DNA from: Saccharopolyspora sp. NFXS83
GTDB taxonomy: Bacteria; Actinomycetota; Actinomycetes; Mycobacteriales; Pseudonocardiaceae
Direction: 5' to 3'
Assembly (NCBI RefSeq): GCF_026241095.1
Contig: NZ_JAPFGB010000008.1
Location: 1-64,000 of the forward strand
DNA length: 64,000 nucleotides
Shown here: piece after piece, positions 45,127-53,828 of the stretch
Position numbering within the stretch: the first letter of the stretch is position 1
How the letters are laid out: the number at the start of each line of letters is the position of its first letter
Notes under the pieces: generated by a model
The model's database searches: none
What the model was told of the DNA's origin: nothing
What the model saw: the letters and a program-made list of their open reading frames with translations, nothing else
Program-made: the position numbers and the translations under genes

Positions 45127-46734
45127 TCAGCCGACCGCGGGGCGCTCCCGAACGGGGGTCAGCCAGCCCCGCAACCACCCTGCGAGACGCTCCGGACCGG
45201 TACCGCGCGCCGCCGCCGCGAGGTAGCCGTCGGGGCGCACCAGCAGCAGCCCCGGCCGCGCCGCGAGATCGCGGACGATCGCTGAATCGGTTCCGCGCAA
45301 CGCGGGCTGGTCGGCGGGAACCGCGACCTGCCGCACGATGAGCACCTCGCTCCACGGCCGGAACCGCTCGGCCAGCGCGGCAGGGTCGGCGGCCGGGTCG
45401 CAGACCACGAGCGTGAACCGGCCGAGGTCGAGCAGTTCGTGCAGCCGCTCCGATTCCCGCCCGGCCACCCCACCGGAGACCGGCAGCACGTCGGCGTCGG
45501 GCACCCGGTCTCCGGCGCGCAGCCGTCCGATGCCGCCGCCACCGGCCGCGATCGGGCTGTCGCGGTAGCTCGCGGCGACCTCGCCCAGCACCGCGGCGGC
45601 CTTGTCCTGCACCGCGGTGGTGCCGAGCGCGATCGGCGCGATGCGCGAGAACGCCTGGTGCAGCACTGGATTCGTGGAGTTGAGGATCCTGGTGGCGGTC
45701 TCGGTGGATCGGACGAGCGCGCGGATCACCGGCAGCCGGTCGGTCTGGTAGGTGTCGAGCAGCTCTGGAGCGGCCTGCCCGCGGCGCACCATCGCCAGCT
45801 TCCACGCGAGGTTGATCATGTCCTGGATGCCGGTGTTCATGCCCTGCCCACCGGCCGGGCTGTGCACGTGCGCGGCATCCCCGCCGAAGAAGATCGCGCC
45901 GCTGCGCAAGGTGGCCAGGTGCCTGCTGTTGATCCGGAACCGGGAGCTCCAGCGCGCGTCGCGCAGCCGCACGGGCGTCGGCAGCACGTGGTCGCAGATG
46001 CCTTGCAGCTCGGCCAAGCCGGGCGTGGCGCGATCGGCGGCGTGCGGCCGGGGGTCGGTCGCCATGAGGCGGAAGCGGCCACCGGACAGGGGGAAGACAG
46101 CCACGAACCCGTCCGCGGCGAGGAACACCGAGAGCTGGTCCGACGGGAGGTCCCCGTCGACGTGCAGGTCGGAGAGCAGGTAGCGCTGCGGCAACGACGC
46201 ACCGTCGAACGGCAGGCCCAGCGCGTGCCGCACGCCACTGTGCGCGCCGTCGGCCGCGATGAGCTGCCCCGCCCGCACGGTTTCGGCGGCACCGCCGGGT
46301 TTGCGCAGCACCGCTCGCACTCCGCCGTCGCTCTGCTCGCAGGACAGCAGCTCCACTCCGCGCTCGACGCGCACGCCCTGGCGGTGCAGCAGTTCGCGCA
46401 GCAGGCGTTCCGTTTCGGACTGCGGGAGCAGCAGGACGTGGTTGAAGCGGCTGGGCATCCGGTGCAGCTCGACGGTGGCGAGCTTCCGGCCGCGCGCGTG
46501 CAGCGCGGTGGAGCGGGCCTTGTTCCCGAGCCGCAGCATCTCGGCGCCGGCGCCGCGCGGGTGCAGCAGTTCGAGGGTGCGGGCCTGCACCGCCAGCGCC
46601 CGCGAGGTGGTCGCGGGTTGGGCGGCCCGGTCGATGATCCGGACCGGCACCCCGAGCCGGGAGAGCTCGACGGCCGCGGTCAGCCCGGTCGGTCCTGCTC
46701 CGACGATCAGCACGGGGCTGGCGCCATCGGTCAT
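45127..46734 (-). CDS. FAD-dependent aromatic monooxygenase
   Basis: The 535-residue protein has the class A flavin monooxygenase signatures: VGAGPTGLTAAVELSRLG at the N-terminus, the ADGAHSGVR motif near residue 160, and GGDAAHVHSPAGGQGMN near 290, followed by a thioredoxin-like C-terminal domain. Such enzymes hydroxylate phenolic rings using NAD(P)H. The ATG at 46734 follows GGAGCC. It is divergent from a TetR gene with two palindromic operators between them, suggesting inducible detoxification or a single biosynthetic step. Confidence 0.9.
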   Translation of the reverse strand: MTDGASPVLIVGAGPTGLTAAVELSRLGVPVRIIDRAAQPATTSRALAVQARTLELLHPRGAGAEMLRLGNKARSTALHARGRKLATVELHRMPSRFNHVLLLPQSETERLLRELLHRQGVRVERGVELLSCEQSDGGVRAVLRKPGGAAETVRAGQLIAADGAHSGVRHALGLPFDGASLPQRYLLSDLHVDGDLPSDQLSVFLAADGFVAVFPLSGGRFRLMATDPRPHAADRATPGLAELQGICDHVLPTPVRLRDARWSSRFRINSRHLATLRSGAIFFGGDAAHVHSPAGGQGMNTGIQDMINLAWKLAMVRRGQAAPELLDTYQTDRLPVIRALVRSTETATRILNSTNPVLHQAFSRIAPIALGTTAVQDKAAAVLGEVAASYRDSPIAAGGGGIGRLRAGDRVPDADVLPVSGGVAGRESERLHELLDLGRFTLVVCDPAADPAALAERFRPWSEVLIVRQVAVPADQPALRGTDSAIVRDLAARPGLLLVRPDGYLAAAARGTGPERLAGWLRGWLTPVRERPAVG

Positions 46735-46753
46735 GGTCGGCTCCTCACACCAT

Positions 46754-46773
46754 AAGTCAACACTTGTTGACTT
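46754..46773. promoter_or_regulatory. TetR operator 1: AAGTCAACA-CT-TGTTGACTT
   Basis: Perfect 9-bp arms around a 2-base centre, 20 bp long, lying 20 bp before the monooxygenase start. Confidence 0.7.
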
Positions 46774-46798
46774 CAACGGTAGTCGGACCCTCGACGAC

Positions 46799-46818
46799 AA
46801 GTCAACGCACGGTGACTT
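46799..46818. promoter_or_regulatory. TetR operator 2: AAGTCA-N8-TGACTT
   Basis: Same length and outer half-site as operator 1, centred 45 bp away and 12 bp before the TetR start, so it could mediate autorepression. Confidence 0.6.
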
Positions 46819-46829
46819 AGCCTGGGAAC

Positions 46830-47393
46830 ATGACCGCACCGCGTTCGCGCAACGCCGGGGAGACCCGTGCCGAGCTGCTCGCCGCCGCCCGCTCCCGCTT
46901 CGCCGCGGACGGCTACGAGCGCACGACGCTGCGCGCCGTCGCCGCCGACGTGGGCATCGATCCCGCCCTGGTGATCCGGTACTTCGGCAACAAGCAGGAG
47001 CTGTTCGCCGCAGCCGCCGACTTCACGCTCGACCTGCCCGACCTCACCGGCGTCGACCCCGCCGAGCTGGCCGGCGCGCTGCTCCCCCGGTTCTTCGCGG
47101 TGTGGGAGCGCGATGGCACCTTCCTCGCCCTGCTGCGCGCCGCCATGACCAGTCCGGCCGCCGCCGAGAAGATGCGCGAGGTCTTCGCCGCGCAGGTCAC
47201 CCCGGCGCTGACCGCGATCACCCCGGACCACCCGCGGGAGCGCGCGGGCCTGCTCGGCGCCTTCATCATCGGCCTGGCCACCACCCGCTACGTGCTCGCC
47301 AATCCCGCGGTCGCCGAGCTCGGCCACGCCGAACTCACCGCGTGGGCCGCCCCGGTCGTCCGCGACATCCTGGCCGGACCGCACCCGGCGTGA
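46830..47393 (+). CDS. TetR family regulator (divergent from FAD monooxygenase)
   Basis: The 187-residue protein has a TetR_N domain (residues 10-57: FAADGYERTTLRAVAADVG and the recognition end IDPALVIRYFGNKQEL) and a C-terminal domain typical of the TetR_C_17-like group. Its position beside two AAGTCA-type palindromes in a 95-bp divergent promoter strongly suggests it represses the monooxygenase gene and itself. Confidence 0.9.
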   Translation: MTAPRSRNAGETRAELLAAARSRFAADGYERTTLRAVAADVGIDPALVIRYFGNKQELFAAAADFTLDLPDLTGVDPAELAGALLPRFFAVWERDGTFLALLRAAMTSPAAAEKMREVFAAQVTPALTAITPDHPRERAGLLGAFIIGLATTRYVLANPAVAELGHAELTAWAAPVVRDILAGPHPA

Positions 47394-47408
47394 GCCGAGC
47401 GGAGCGGC

Positions 47409-48422
47409 TCACCCGCGGCGCAGCGGAAGGATCCGCCACCAGGTGGCGCAGCGCCACGCCCACTCCAACGGTCCCTGCCGGAAGTGCGCGAGCCACAGCC
47501 TGCTCCACAGCACCTGCACCGCCAGGATCCCGACTGCCAACACCAGCATCGCGCCGTACTCGCTGGAGTCGCGCAGCCCGAGCAGCCATCCCAGCGGGAA
47601 CACCAGCAAGGTGGCGATGACGTAGTTCGTCAGCGCCATCCGGCCGAGCGGTTCCAGCACGCCGCCCAGCACCGGGCGCAGCGGAGTGCGCAGCAGCAAG
47701 AGCAGCCCGGTGACGTACGCGGCGGCCAAGCACAGCCCGGCGACCCCGGAACTGGTGCTGAACCCGGCCATCAGCGGCTGCTGGTCCTGCACGATCAGCG
47801 CGGGGACCGCGCAGGCCAGCGCCAGCGCGAACACCGCCGCGATCGCCCGCCCGAGCCGGGGCAGCAGCACCGGCACGCCGAATTGGGCGAGCGCGAATCC
47901 GAACACGAGCAACCCCGGGATGATCGGCAGGCCGCCGCCGAAGTACGCCGTGGTGCCGCCGAGCAGGCCCGCACCGATCACCAGGTTCACCCAGCGGTTC
48001 GCCCAGCTCAGCGGCAGCAGGAACACCAGCCCGAGCACCGCGTACGGGGTCAGCGCCTCACCGGGGTGCAGGAAGGCGTGCGGCAGCCCGATCACGAGCA
48101 GCGCCAGCAACCGGCGGGCCAGCAGCAGCCGCGGGCGGGCGGAGCGCTTCCCGGCGCTCGCGAGGAAGAGCCCGAACCCCACGCCGAACAGCAGCGAGAA
48201 GATGGGGAAGAACCGCTGCTGGACGAACAGGTCCAGCAAGTGCGGGACCGGGAGCTTCCGGTGGTCGACGGTCCCGGTCATCATCAGCAGCGGCGGGATG
48301 TTGACGAAGAGGATCCCGCACAGCGCCATGCCGCGCACCGCGTCGAGTTCGCCGATCCGCGGCGCGGGACGTGCGTCGTCCGGTGGCGTGCGGTGGAGTC
48401 GGACGGTCTCGGCTTCGGGCAT
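47409..48422 (-). CDS. DUF418 domain membrane protein
   Basis: The 337-residue protein has about eight to nine membrane helices. It starts with the family segment RIGELDAVRGMALCGILFVN and carries FFPIFSLLFGVGFGLFL, and the C-terminal DUF418 region with GRMALTNYVIATLLVFPLGWL and QVLWSRLWLAHFRQGPLEW. Function of the family is unknown; it resembles acyltransferase-3-like membrane proteins. It is convergent with the TetR gene. Confidence 0.9.
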   Translation of the reverse strand: MPEAETVRLHRTPPDDARPAPRIGELDAVRGMALCGILFVNIPPLLMMTGTVDHRKLPVPHLLDLFVQQRFFPIFSLLFGVGFGLFLASAGKRSARPRLLLARRLLALLVIGLPHAFLHPGEALTPYAVLGLVFLLPLSWANRWVNLVIGAGLLGGTTAYFGGGLPIIPGLLVFGFALAQFGVPVLLPRLGRAIAAVFALALACAVPALIVQDQQPLMAGFSTSSGVAGLCLAAAYVTGLLLLLRTPLRPVLGGVLEPLGRMALTNYVIATLLVFPLGWLLGLRDSSEYGAMLVLAVGILAVQVLWSRLWLAHFRQGPLEWAWRCATWWRILPLRRG

Positions 48423-48549
48423 GGGTTCGCCTTCGCGGGGAGGGGCTGATCGCCGGGCGCGTCCCCGGCTCGGCATCCATCGTCGGGGGCCGAGGCCCGC
48501 CGGGGATCGGCCATCAGGCCGGGCCCACCGGCCGTTGGGCCGAAGTCGC

Positions 48550-48753
48550 TCAGTCCTGTTCGGACTTCGGCGGACGCCCGCGCTTGGCCGGCCCGCCCGC
48601 GTCCGAGGGCAGCCGGCCGGCGTCGGCCAGCGCTCGCCGCAGCACGAACTCGATCTGCGCGTTGGTGCTGCGCAACTCGTCCTGCGCCCACCGGGCCAGC
48701 GCATCGTGGATCGCCGGGTCCAACCGGAGGAGAAAACCCTTCCGTGCGGCCAT
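48550..48753 (-). CDS. Small ribbon-helix-helix (Arc-like) protein
   Basis: The 67-residue protein starts MAARKGFLLRLDPAIHDAL, a beta strand followed by two helices (WAQDELRSTNAQIEFVLRRAL) as in Arc/MetJ-type DNA-binding proteins, and ends in a basic GRPPKSEQD tail. GAGGCGGG precedes the ATG. It lies on the same strand as the SPFH gene 305 bp upstream, an order I recall for related actinomycete genes. Here a dispersed repeat separates the two. Confidence 0.8.
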   Translation of the reverse strand: MAARKGFLLRLDPAIHDALARWAQDELRSTNAQIEFVLRRALADAGRLPSDAGGPAKRGRPPKSEQD

Positions 48754-48814
48754 GTCCCGCCTCAGTGATCGTTCCAGCAGAGCACTACAACCTCGATCTT
48801 CCCCCGCACAACGG

Positions 48815-49030
48815 CTCCTTGCGGCGAAGCCGTGCTTTGCGGCGAAGCCACGCCTGCCTTGCGGCGAAGCCGTGCCTGGATGCGCGCCAGCGCATAGCCC
48901 ACGTCGAAAAGCCGACCACCCGCGGGTTCTCAGCCGGTCTCGCGAGGACGGCTTTTTCCCTCGTGGCGGAGCCACGAGGGAAAAGGATCCCGCAGCGAGA
49001 GACCGGCTGAGGTTCCGCCACCCGACCACC
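48815..49030. repeat. Dispersed intergenic repeat, copy C (longest)
   Basis: It begins with three direct copies of TTGCGGCGAAGCC at 48819, 48837 and 48859, then the block CACGTCGA...CGACCACCCGCGGGTTCTC, then GAGGACGG, a perfect 14-bp hairpin TTTTCCCTCGTGGC-GGA-GCCACGAGGGAAAA at about 48952-48982, and GCTGAGGTTCCGCCACCCG. GTGGCGGA can alternatively pair with the downstream TCCGCCAC. The right half is almost identical to copy A. Confidence 0.8.
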
Positions 49031-49057
49031 AAGGCACAACGAGCCGCGAAACCACCA

Positions 49058-49975
49058 TCAGTGGTACAGCGACCCGGTGTTCACCACCGGCTGGGTATCG
49101 CCGCAGAGGACGACGAGCAGGTTGCTGACCATCGCCGCCTTGCGCTCCTCGTCGAGTTCGACGACCTCCCGTTCGGAGAGCCGCTGCAGGGCCAGGTCGA
49201 CCATGCCGACGGCCCCTTCGACGATCCGCTGCCGCGCCGCGACCACGGCTCCGGCCTGCTGGCGTTGCAGCATGGCCTGGGCGATCTCCGGGGCGTAGGC
49301 GAGGTGGGTCAGCCTGGATTCGACCACGTCGACACCGGCGGCCTCCACGCGTGCCGCGATCTCGGCGGAGAGCTTGCCGGTGATCTCCTCGGCGTTCTCC
49401 CGCAGCGAGAACGGGTGCTCGCCCTCGCCGTCGTAGGGGTAGCTGGTGGCGATGTGCCGCACCGCCGTCTCGGTCTGGGTTTCCACGAACTCCACGAAGC
49501 TGTCCACCGCGAAGGAGGCCTGCGCGGTGTCGGCGACCTGCCAGACGACGACGGCCGCGATCTCGATCGGGTTGCCGTCGGAGTCGTTGACCTTCATGAC
49601 GGCGGTCTCGTGGTTGCGGATCCTGGTGGAGACCTTCGTCTTGTTGCTGAACGGGTTCACCCAGTGCAGCCCGGCCGGGCGCACGGTTCCGGTGTAGTTG
49701 CCGAGGAACTGCAGCACGCGCGCCTCACCGGGCGCGACGGCGGTGAGCCCGCCGAGCAGCACCAGTCCGATGAGCCCGAGCACGCCTCCGGCGACCAGCG
49801 GCGCGGCGGACTCCGTGACGAGCCCGGGGAACATCACCCCTCCCCCGGCGAGGACGAGGAGCACCGAGAACCCGGCCATGGCCATGCCCGGCAGCCGGAA
49901 TCCCTGCCGTTCCACCACCGGCGATTCCGGCATCTGGATCTTTCCGCGTTCCCGCGTTTCCACCTGAGCGGTCAT
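49058..49975 (-). CDS. SPFH/band 7 domain membrane protein
   Basis: The 305-residue protein has two N-terminal membrane helices (about 30-50 and 60-80) and an SPFH domain (about 80-280) with [38 protein letters not shown], and [25 protein letters not shown] proteins oligomerise and organise membrane microdomains, often with proteases or secretion systems. It is divergent from a TetR gene with palindromes between, and upstream of the RHH gene. Confidence 0.9.
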   Translation of the reverse strand: MTAQVETRERGKIQMPESPVVERQGFRLPGMAMAGFSVLLVLAGGGVMFPGLVTESAAPLVAGGVLGLIGLVLLGGLTAVAPGEARVLQFLGNYTGTVRPAGLHWVNPFSNKTKVSTRIRNHETAVMKVNDSDGNPIEIAAVVVWQVADTAQASFAVDSFVEFVETQTETAVRHIATSYPYDGEGEHPFSLRENAEEITGKLSAEIAARVEAAGVDVVESRLTHLAYAPEIAQAMLQRQQAGAVVAARQRIVEGAVGMVDLALQRLSEREVVELDEERKAAMVSNLLVVLCGDTQPVVNTGSLYH

Positions 49976-50015
49976 GGGGCCCCCTGCACGTAGTGATCTT
50001 CAACTCGCACGACGG

Positions 50016-50033
50016 TATCATAGTGATATCACT
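50016..50033. promoter_or_regulatory. Overlapping palindromes between SPFH and TetR genes
   Basis: TATCA-TAG-TGATA (50016-50028) overlaps AGTGAT-ATCACT (50022-50033), both perfect. They lie in the divergent gap in relatively AT-rich DNA and probably form the operator of the adjacent TetR regulator. Confidence 0.55.
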
Positions 50034-50148
50034 TTTCGTCCAGGTCGTTCGAGGACTCCAGGTCAGCCGCGCGACGGCACGGAATATGATCGGGCCGACG
50101 AGAGCCGCCACCAGGGCGGCGCGGGAGTACCGGCGCGAGGTGGTGACG

Positions 50149-50814
50149 GTGAGCGAGAGAACGGCACGGACCGAACGGGCCGAGGCGACCAAGGAGCAGA
50201 TCCTCAGCACCGCCGAGCGCCTGTTCGCCGAGCACGGCCTGTTCGCCGTCTCCAACCGGCAGGTGAGCGAAGCGGCCGGCCAGGGCAACAACGCCGCCGT
50301 GGGCTACCACTTCGGCACCAAGACCGACCTGGTTCGGGCGATCGTGCGCAAGCACACCGAGGACGTCGAGCGGCTGCGGGTGCGGCTGGTCGAGCAGACC
50401 GGCGATTCCACGGACGTGCGGGACTGGATCGCGTGCTTCGTCCACCCGTTCACCCGGCACCTCGACGAACTCGGCGCCCCGACCTGGTTCGCCAGGTTCG
50501 CCGCCCAGGTCATGACCGACCCCGGCTTCCGCCCGATCATGGCAGAGGAGGCGCTGACCTCCCCCGCGCTGCACGAGGTGCTGGCCGGGATGGACCGCTG
50601 CCTGCCCGAGCTGCCCGCCGAGGTGCGCGCCGAGCGCTACGACATGGTCCGCCAGCTGATCATGCACATGTGCGCCGAACGCGAACGCGCCCTCGCCGAA
50701 GCGACCCCGACTCCCCGCTCGGGCTGGCACGAAGCGGCCTGCGGCCTGATCGACGCGATCACCGGCATGTGGCTCGCCCCGGCCACCCCGCCCGCCGACG
50801 ACGCCAGGGCCTGA
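50149..50814 (+). CDS. TetR family regulator (divergent from SPFH gene)
   Basis: The 221-residue protein has a TetR_N HTH at about residues 12-60 (ILSTAERLFAEHGLFAVSNR, QVSEAAGQGNNAAVGYHFG) and a C-terminal helical domain with FVHPFTRHLDELGAPTWFARFAAQ. The GTG at 50149 is preferred since GAGG lies eight bases upstream; GTG at 50143 is possible. Likely target: its own gene and the SPFH gene. Confidence 0.87.
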   Translation: MSERTARTERAEATKEQILSTAERLFAEHGLFAVSNRQVSEAAGQGNNAAVGYHFGTKTDLVRAIVRKHTEDVERLRVRLVEQTGDSTDVRDWIACFVHPFTRHLDELGAPTWFARFAAQVMTDPGFRPIMAEEALTSPALHEVLAGMDRCLPELPAEVRAERYDMVRQLIMHMCAERERALAEATPTPRSGWHEAACGLIDAITGMWLAPATPPADDARA

Positions 50815-50887
50815 GCCGCCCCGCACCGGCCGCGCGGAACCGTGCTTCGGCGGCTGCGCAGCCGCCGCGCGGCGACCACCTCAGCGG

Positions 50888-50985
50888 GCCGACCACCCGC
50901 GGGTTCTCCTTCTGGCGAGGACAGCGATCCTCGGGAGATTGATCCCGCGGCGAGGAGGCAGCCGAGGTTCCGCCACCTGCCCCGC
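50888..50985. repeat. Dispersed intergenic repeat, copy D
   Basis: Contains GCCGACCACCCGCGGGTTCTC (as copy C), GCGAGGACAGCG (as copy B), GATCCCGC and GCCGAGGTTCCGCCACC, in the family order but with a changed central hairpin. It lies between convergent TetR genes. Confidence 0.7.
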
Positions 50986-51011
50986 TGCGCAGACCGCCCT
51001 GGAGAAGGCCC

Positions 51012-51632
51012 CTAGGACAGCTGTTCCTTCGCCCCCACGAACAACACCTTGCAAGCCGCGAGGAGCTCGGCGGGACGCTGCGGGGTGCCGGTGTGGAGCC
51101 AGTCGACGAGCAGGTAGTTCACGCCGCCGACGAGGCCCATCGCCGTCGTCCGGTGCAGCGCGGTGGCCTCCCCCGAGGCGAGCCACATCTCGGCGACCAG
51201 GGCGGCGAACTCGGTCAGCACCGCGTGGCGGCGGACCTCCAGTTCCGGTGAGACGCCGACGACCTCGATGAGCACGATCTTGGCGCGCCGCTCGTCGGCG
51301 GTGAGGAAGTCGATGAAGGCGGCCAGCCCGCGGTCGGCGAACTCGGACCGCGGCACTCCGGCGATCGAGTTCAGCGTGGCCGAGCGCAGGCCGTCGACGA
51401 GGTGGTCGTACACGGCGACGAGCGCGGCTTCCCGGCCGCGGAAGGATTCGTAGAAGTACCGCTCGGTCAGACCGGCCCGGGTGCACACCTGCTTGACCGA
51501 GGTCGCGCGGTACCCCTGGGTGCCGAAGAGGTCTTCGGCGGCGTCGAGCAGGGCCGTTCGACGCTGCCGCGCCCGTTGCGCCGGGGCCAGCCCCGCGTAC
51601 CGGCGCCCGCCGCCGACGTTCTCCCGCGCCAT
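51012..51632 (-). CDS. TetR family regulator of the SDR/MBL-like operon
   Basis: The 206-residue protein has a TetR_N domain at residues about 20-75 (ALLDAAEDLFGTQGYRATS, VCTRAGLTERYFYESFRGRE) and a helical ligand domain. It is divergent from an SDR gene; a 22-bp perfect palindrome lies in the 93-bp gap, at the position expected for the operator of both promoters. The inducer is unknown, perhaps the SDR substrate such as a ketone or steroid-like compound. Confidence 0.9.
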   Translation of the reverse strand: MARENVGGGRRYAGLAPAQRARQRRTALLDAAEDLFGTQGYRATSVKQVCTRAGLTERYFYESFRGREAALVAVYDHLVDGLRSATLNSIAGVPRSEFADRGLAAFIDFLTADERRAKIVLIEVVGVSPELEVRRHAVLTEFAALVAEMWLASGEATALHRTTAMGLVGGVNYLLVDWLHTGTPQRPAELLAACKVLFVGAKEQLS

Positions 51633-51677
51633 CTCGCCCCTTCCGCCACCGATCGGGCTCGGCTAGCCTACCCACCA

Positions 51678-51699
51678 TCTGACACGACGTCGTGTCAGA
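51678..51699. promoter_or_regulatory. 22-bp perfect palindrome, TetR operator
   Basis: Each 11-base arm reads TCTGACACGAC from the outside in, with no spacer. It lies 27 bp before the SDR start and 46 bp before the TetR start. Confidence 0.8.
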
Positions 51700-51725
51700 A
51701 TGAGCTCCGACGACCGGGAGGAACC

Positions 51726-52571
51726 GTGCAACCGACACCGACCGGGCTGGTCATCGCCGTGACCGGCGCCGCCAGGGGGATCGGGCGCGAGATCGCCCGC
51801 GAACTGGCCGCGGCGGGCGCCCGCGTCGCACTCGGCGACCGCGACCTCGACGCCGCCCGCGACACCGCGCGCGCACTGCCCGGTGACGTCGCCGCGTTCC
51901 CCGTCGACGTCACCGACACCCCCTCGTTCACCGCGTTCCTGGACGCGGTCGAGCAGCGCTGGGGCCCCGTGGACGTGCTGGTCAACAACGCGGGCGTGAT
52001 GTGGGTCGGCCCGTTCGACGAGGAGCCCGAGGACGCCGCCCGGCGCCAAGTGGACGTCAACCTGCTCGGAGTGATCCGCGGGGTCCGGCTCGCCGCGCCC
52101 GCCATGCGGGCGCGCGGTCGCGGCCAGATCGTCACCATCGCCTCCGGGGCCGCGAAGCTCGCCCCCGCTGGCGAAGCCACCTACGCGGCCACCAAGCACG
52201 CGGTCTACGGCTACCTCAACGCCGTGCGCACCGAGCTGCACGGCAGCGGCGTCCGGCTCTCCGTGGTGCTGCCCGGAGTCGTGGAGACCGAACTCGCCGC
52301 CGGGACCGCCACCGGACCGGTGCGCAGGCTGACCCCCGCCGAGGTCGCGCGCGCCGTGCTCGCCGTCATCCGGCGACCGCGCTTCGAAGTGTCCCTGCCG
52401 CGGCGCATGGGACTCGCCGCGCGGCTCGCGGCGGTGCTGCCGGACCCGGCCCGCTTCCGCCTGCTGCGCACCGCGGTGCCGAACCAGGTCCTGGCCGTCA
52501 CCGACAAGACGGCCCGGCACACCTACGAGAACCGTGCCGTCACCGATCCCGATGGGAGCTCCGAACGATGA
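51726..52571 (+). CDS. SDR family oxidoreductase
   Basis: The 281-residue protein is a classical SDR: TGAARGIG (13-20), NNAG, YAATK catalytic pair and PGVVETE. The C-terminal extension (about residues 235-281) resembles that of SDRs acting on hydrophobic alcohols or ketones. GGGAGGAACC precedes the GTG start. The stop codon overlaps the start of the next gene (ATGA), so both proteins are produced together under the divergent TetR. Confidence 0.89.
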   Translation: MQPTPTGLVIAVTGAARGIGREIARELAAAGARVALGDRDLDAARDTARALPGDVAAFPVDVTDTPSFTAFLDAVEQRWGPVDVLVNNAGVMWVGPFDEEPEDAARRQVDVNLLGVIRGVRLAAPAMRARGRGQIVTIASGAAKLAPAGEATYAATKHAVYGYLNAVRTELHGSGVRLSVVLPGVVETELAAGTATGPVRRLTPAEVARAVLAVIRRPRFEVSLPRRMGLAARLAAVLPDPARFRLLRTAVPNQVLAVTDKTARHTYENRAVTDPDGSSER

Positions 52572-53668
52572 CCGCCAACGTCACCCCGCAGACGGCCCGC
52601 CCGATCCCCGAATTCGACGGCGTGCACGACATCTGGCCGCGCGGCAAGCGCCTGGAAGCGGTGCGCTCGGCGGCCGAGTCCTACCGCGAGCGGTTCATCC
52701 GGCAGGGCATCGTCCAGGGCATCCGCAGCGTCGACATCGCCGCCGCGCCCTACCCCTCCCGGTACGCCTTCCAGGGCTACAACCTCTCGATCAACCCGAT
52801 GATCTCGATCATCAACCGGATGTTCGTGATCCAGTTCGAGGGCTTCGACGGCGAGCTCAAGACGCTCGTGTGGGAGCCGACGGTCGCCGCGGGCTCCGCC
52901 GAAGCCCCGTTCTACGGCAAGCTCCAGCGGATGGCGGGCGACTTCCTCTCCGACAAGGTCTTCGCCAAGTACTACAACGACCCGGACACCGTGCTGCCCC
53001 GCCTGGGCCTGCACAACGACGACGTCGACTACGTGAGCTTCGACCACCTGCACGTCCAGGACGTCCGGATGATCATGGGCAGCGATCAGGTCATCCCCGG
53101 CGAGCGAGAGCCGCGCGAACCGCTGTTCCCGAACGGCAAGCTCCTGGTGCACCGCAAGGAACTCGGCACCTTCGAGGCGCCGCACCCGATGCAGTGGGCC
53201 TGGTACGTCGACGGCGGCATGGACGGCGTGCCCGCCGAACGGCTCGAAGTCATCGACGGCGACGTCGAGCTGGGCGTCGGCGTCAGCCTGCTGTGGACAC
53301 CCGGCCACACCGACGGCAACCACTCCCTGGTGGTGAACACCCCCGACGGCGTGTGGGTCTCCTCGGAGAACGGCATGGCGGCCGACAGCTGGCAGCCCGA
53401 GCTGTCCAAGATCCCCGGCGTGAAGCAGCAGGCGCGGTTCTTCAACCGGGAAGTGGTGCTCAACGCCAACACCCTGGAGGACTCGCTCGACCAGTACGAC
53501 TCGATGGTCAAGGAGAAGGCCATGGCGTCGCGCTCGCCGAAGGACTCCCGCTGGCTGCAGATCATCCCGTCCTCGGAGTGCGCCGCCTGGAAGCGCCAGT
53601 GGCCGGTCGTCCCGACCTTCACCCACGGCGGCCTCAACTACGGCAGCATCACCAAGCCGGGCCGCTGA
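52568..53668 (+). CDS. Metallo-beta-lactamase-like protein with altered metal motif
   Basis: The 366-residue protein looks like an MBL-fold enzyme: DYVSFDHLHVQDVRMI in the position of the HxHxDH motif and LLWTPGHTDGNHSLVVNT for the next metal His. The first motif reads HLHVQD, so the Asp-His pair is changed to Gln-Asp; metal binding may differ or be lost. Homologues are found beside SDR and TetR genes in actinomycetes, but I know no assigned reaction. It is translationally coupled to the SDR. Confidence 0.75.
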   Translation: MTANVTPQTARPIPEFDGVHDIWPRGKRLEAVRSAAESYRERFIRQGIVQGIRSVDIAAAPYPSRYAFQGYNLSINPMISIINRMFVIQFEGFDGELKTLVWEPTVAAGSAEAPFYGKLQRMAGDFLSDKVFAKYYNDPDTVLPRLGLHNDDVDYVSFDHLHVQDVRMIMGSDQVIPGEREPREPLFPNGKLLVHRKELGTFEAPHPMQWAWYVDGGMDGVPAERLEVIDGDVELGVGVSLLWTPGHTDGNHSLVVNTPDGVWVSSENGMAADSWQPELSKIPGVKQQARFFNREVVLNANTLEDSLDQYDSMVKEKAMASRSPKDSRWLQIIPSSECAAWKRQWPVVPTFTHGGLNYGSITKPGR

Positions 53669-53694
53669 CGAGCTCGCCGCTCCTCGACCTCACG

Positions 53695-53790
53695 GGTCGG
53701 CTCAGAGCCTGCCTTCGAACTCGGTCCTCGCAGGTGTCCGGGTAGCGGAACCTCAGCGGCTCCGCCGCTGACAAGACACAGAACAACAAC
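53695..53790. repeat. Degenerate inverted trace of the dispersed repeat
   Basis: GGGTAGCGGAACCTCAGC at 53740-53757 is close to the reverse complement of the family end GCTGAGGTTCCGCCACCC, and GTCCTCGC upstream matches the inverted GCGAGGAC block. Similar weak traces lie at 31170-31240. Confidence 0.45.
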
Positions 53791-53828
53791 GCTGCTCACC
53801 TGGGGACGACGACTTCACCGGCGGGCTC

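Noticed and set aside
45127-46734. FAD monooxygenase as third gene of the indole prenylation locus
   Set aside because: It lies 4.6 kb away beyond the conservon, on the other strand, with its own TetR regulator and operators.
48819-48875. Three short direct repeats resembling a CRISPR start
   Set aside because: Units are 13 bp, spacings of 18 and 22 bp are too short for CRISPR, and no cas gene is present; they belong to the dispersed repeat.
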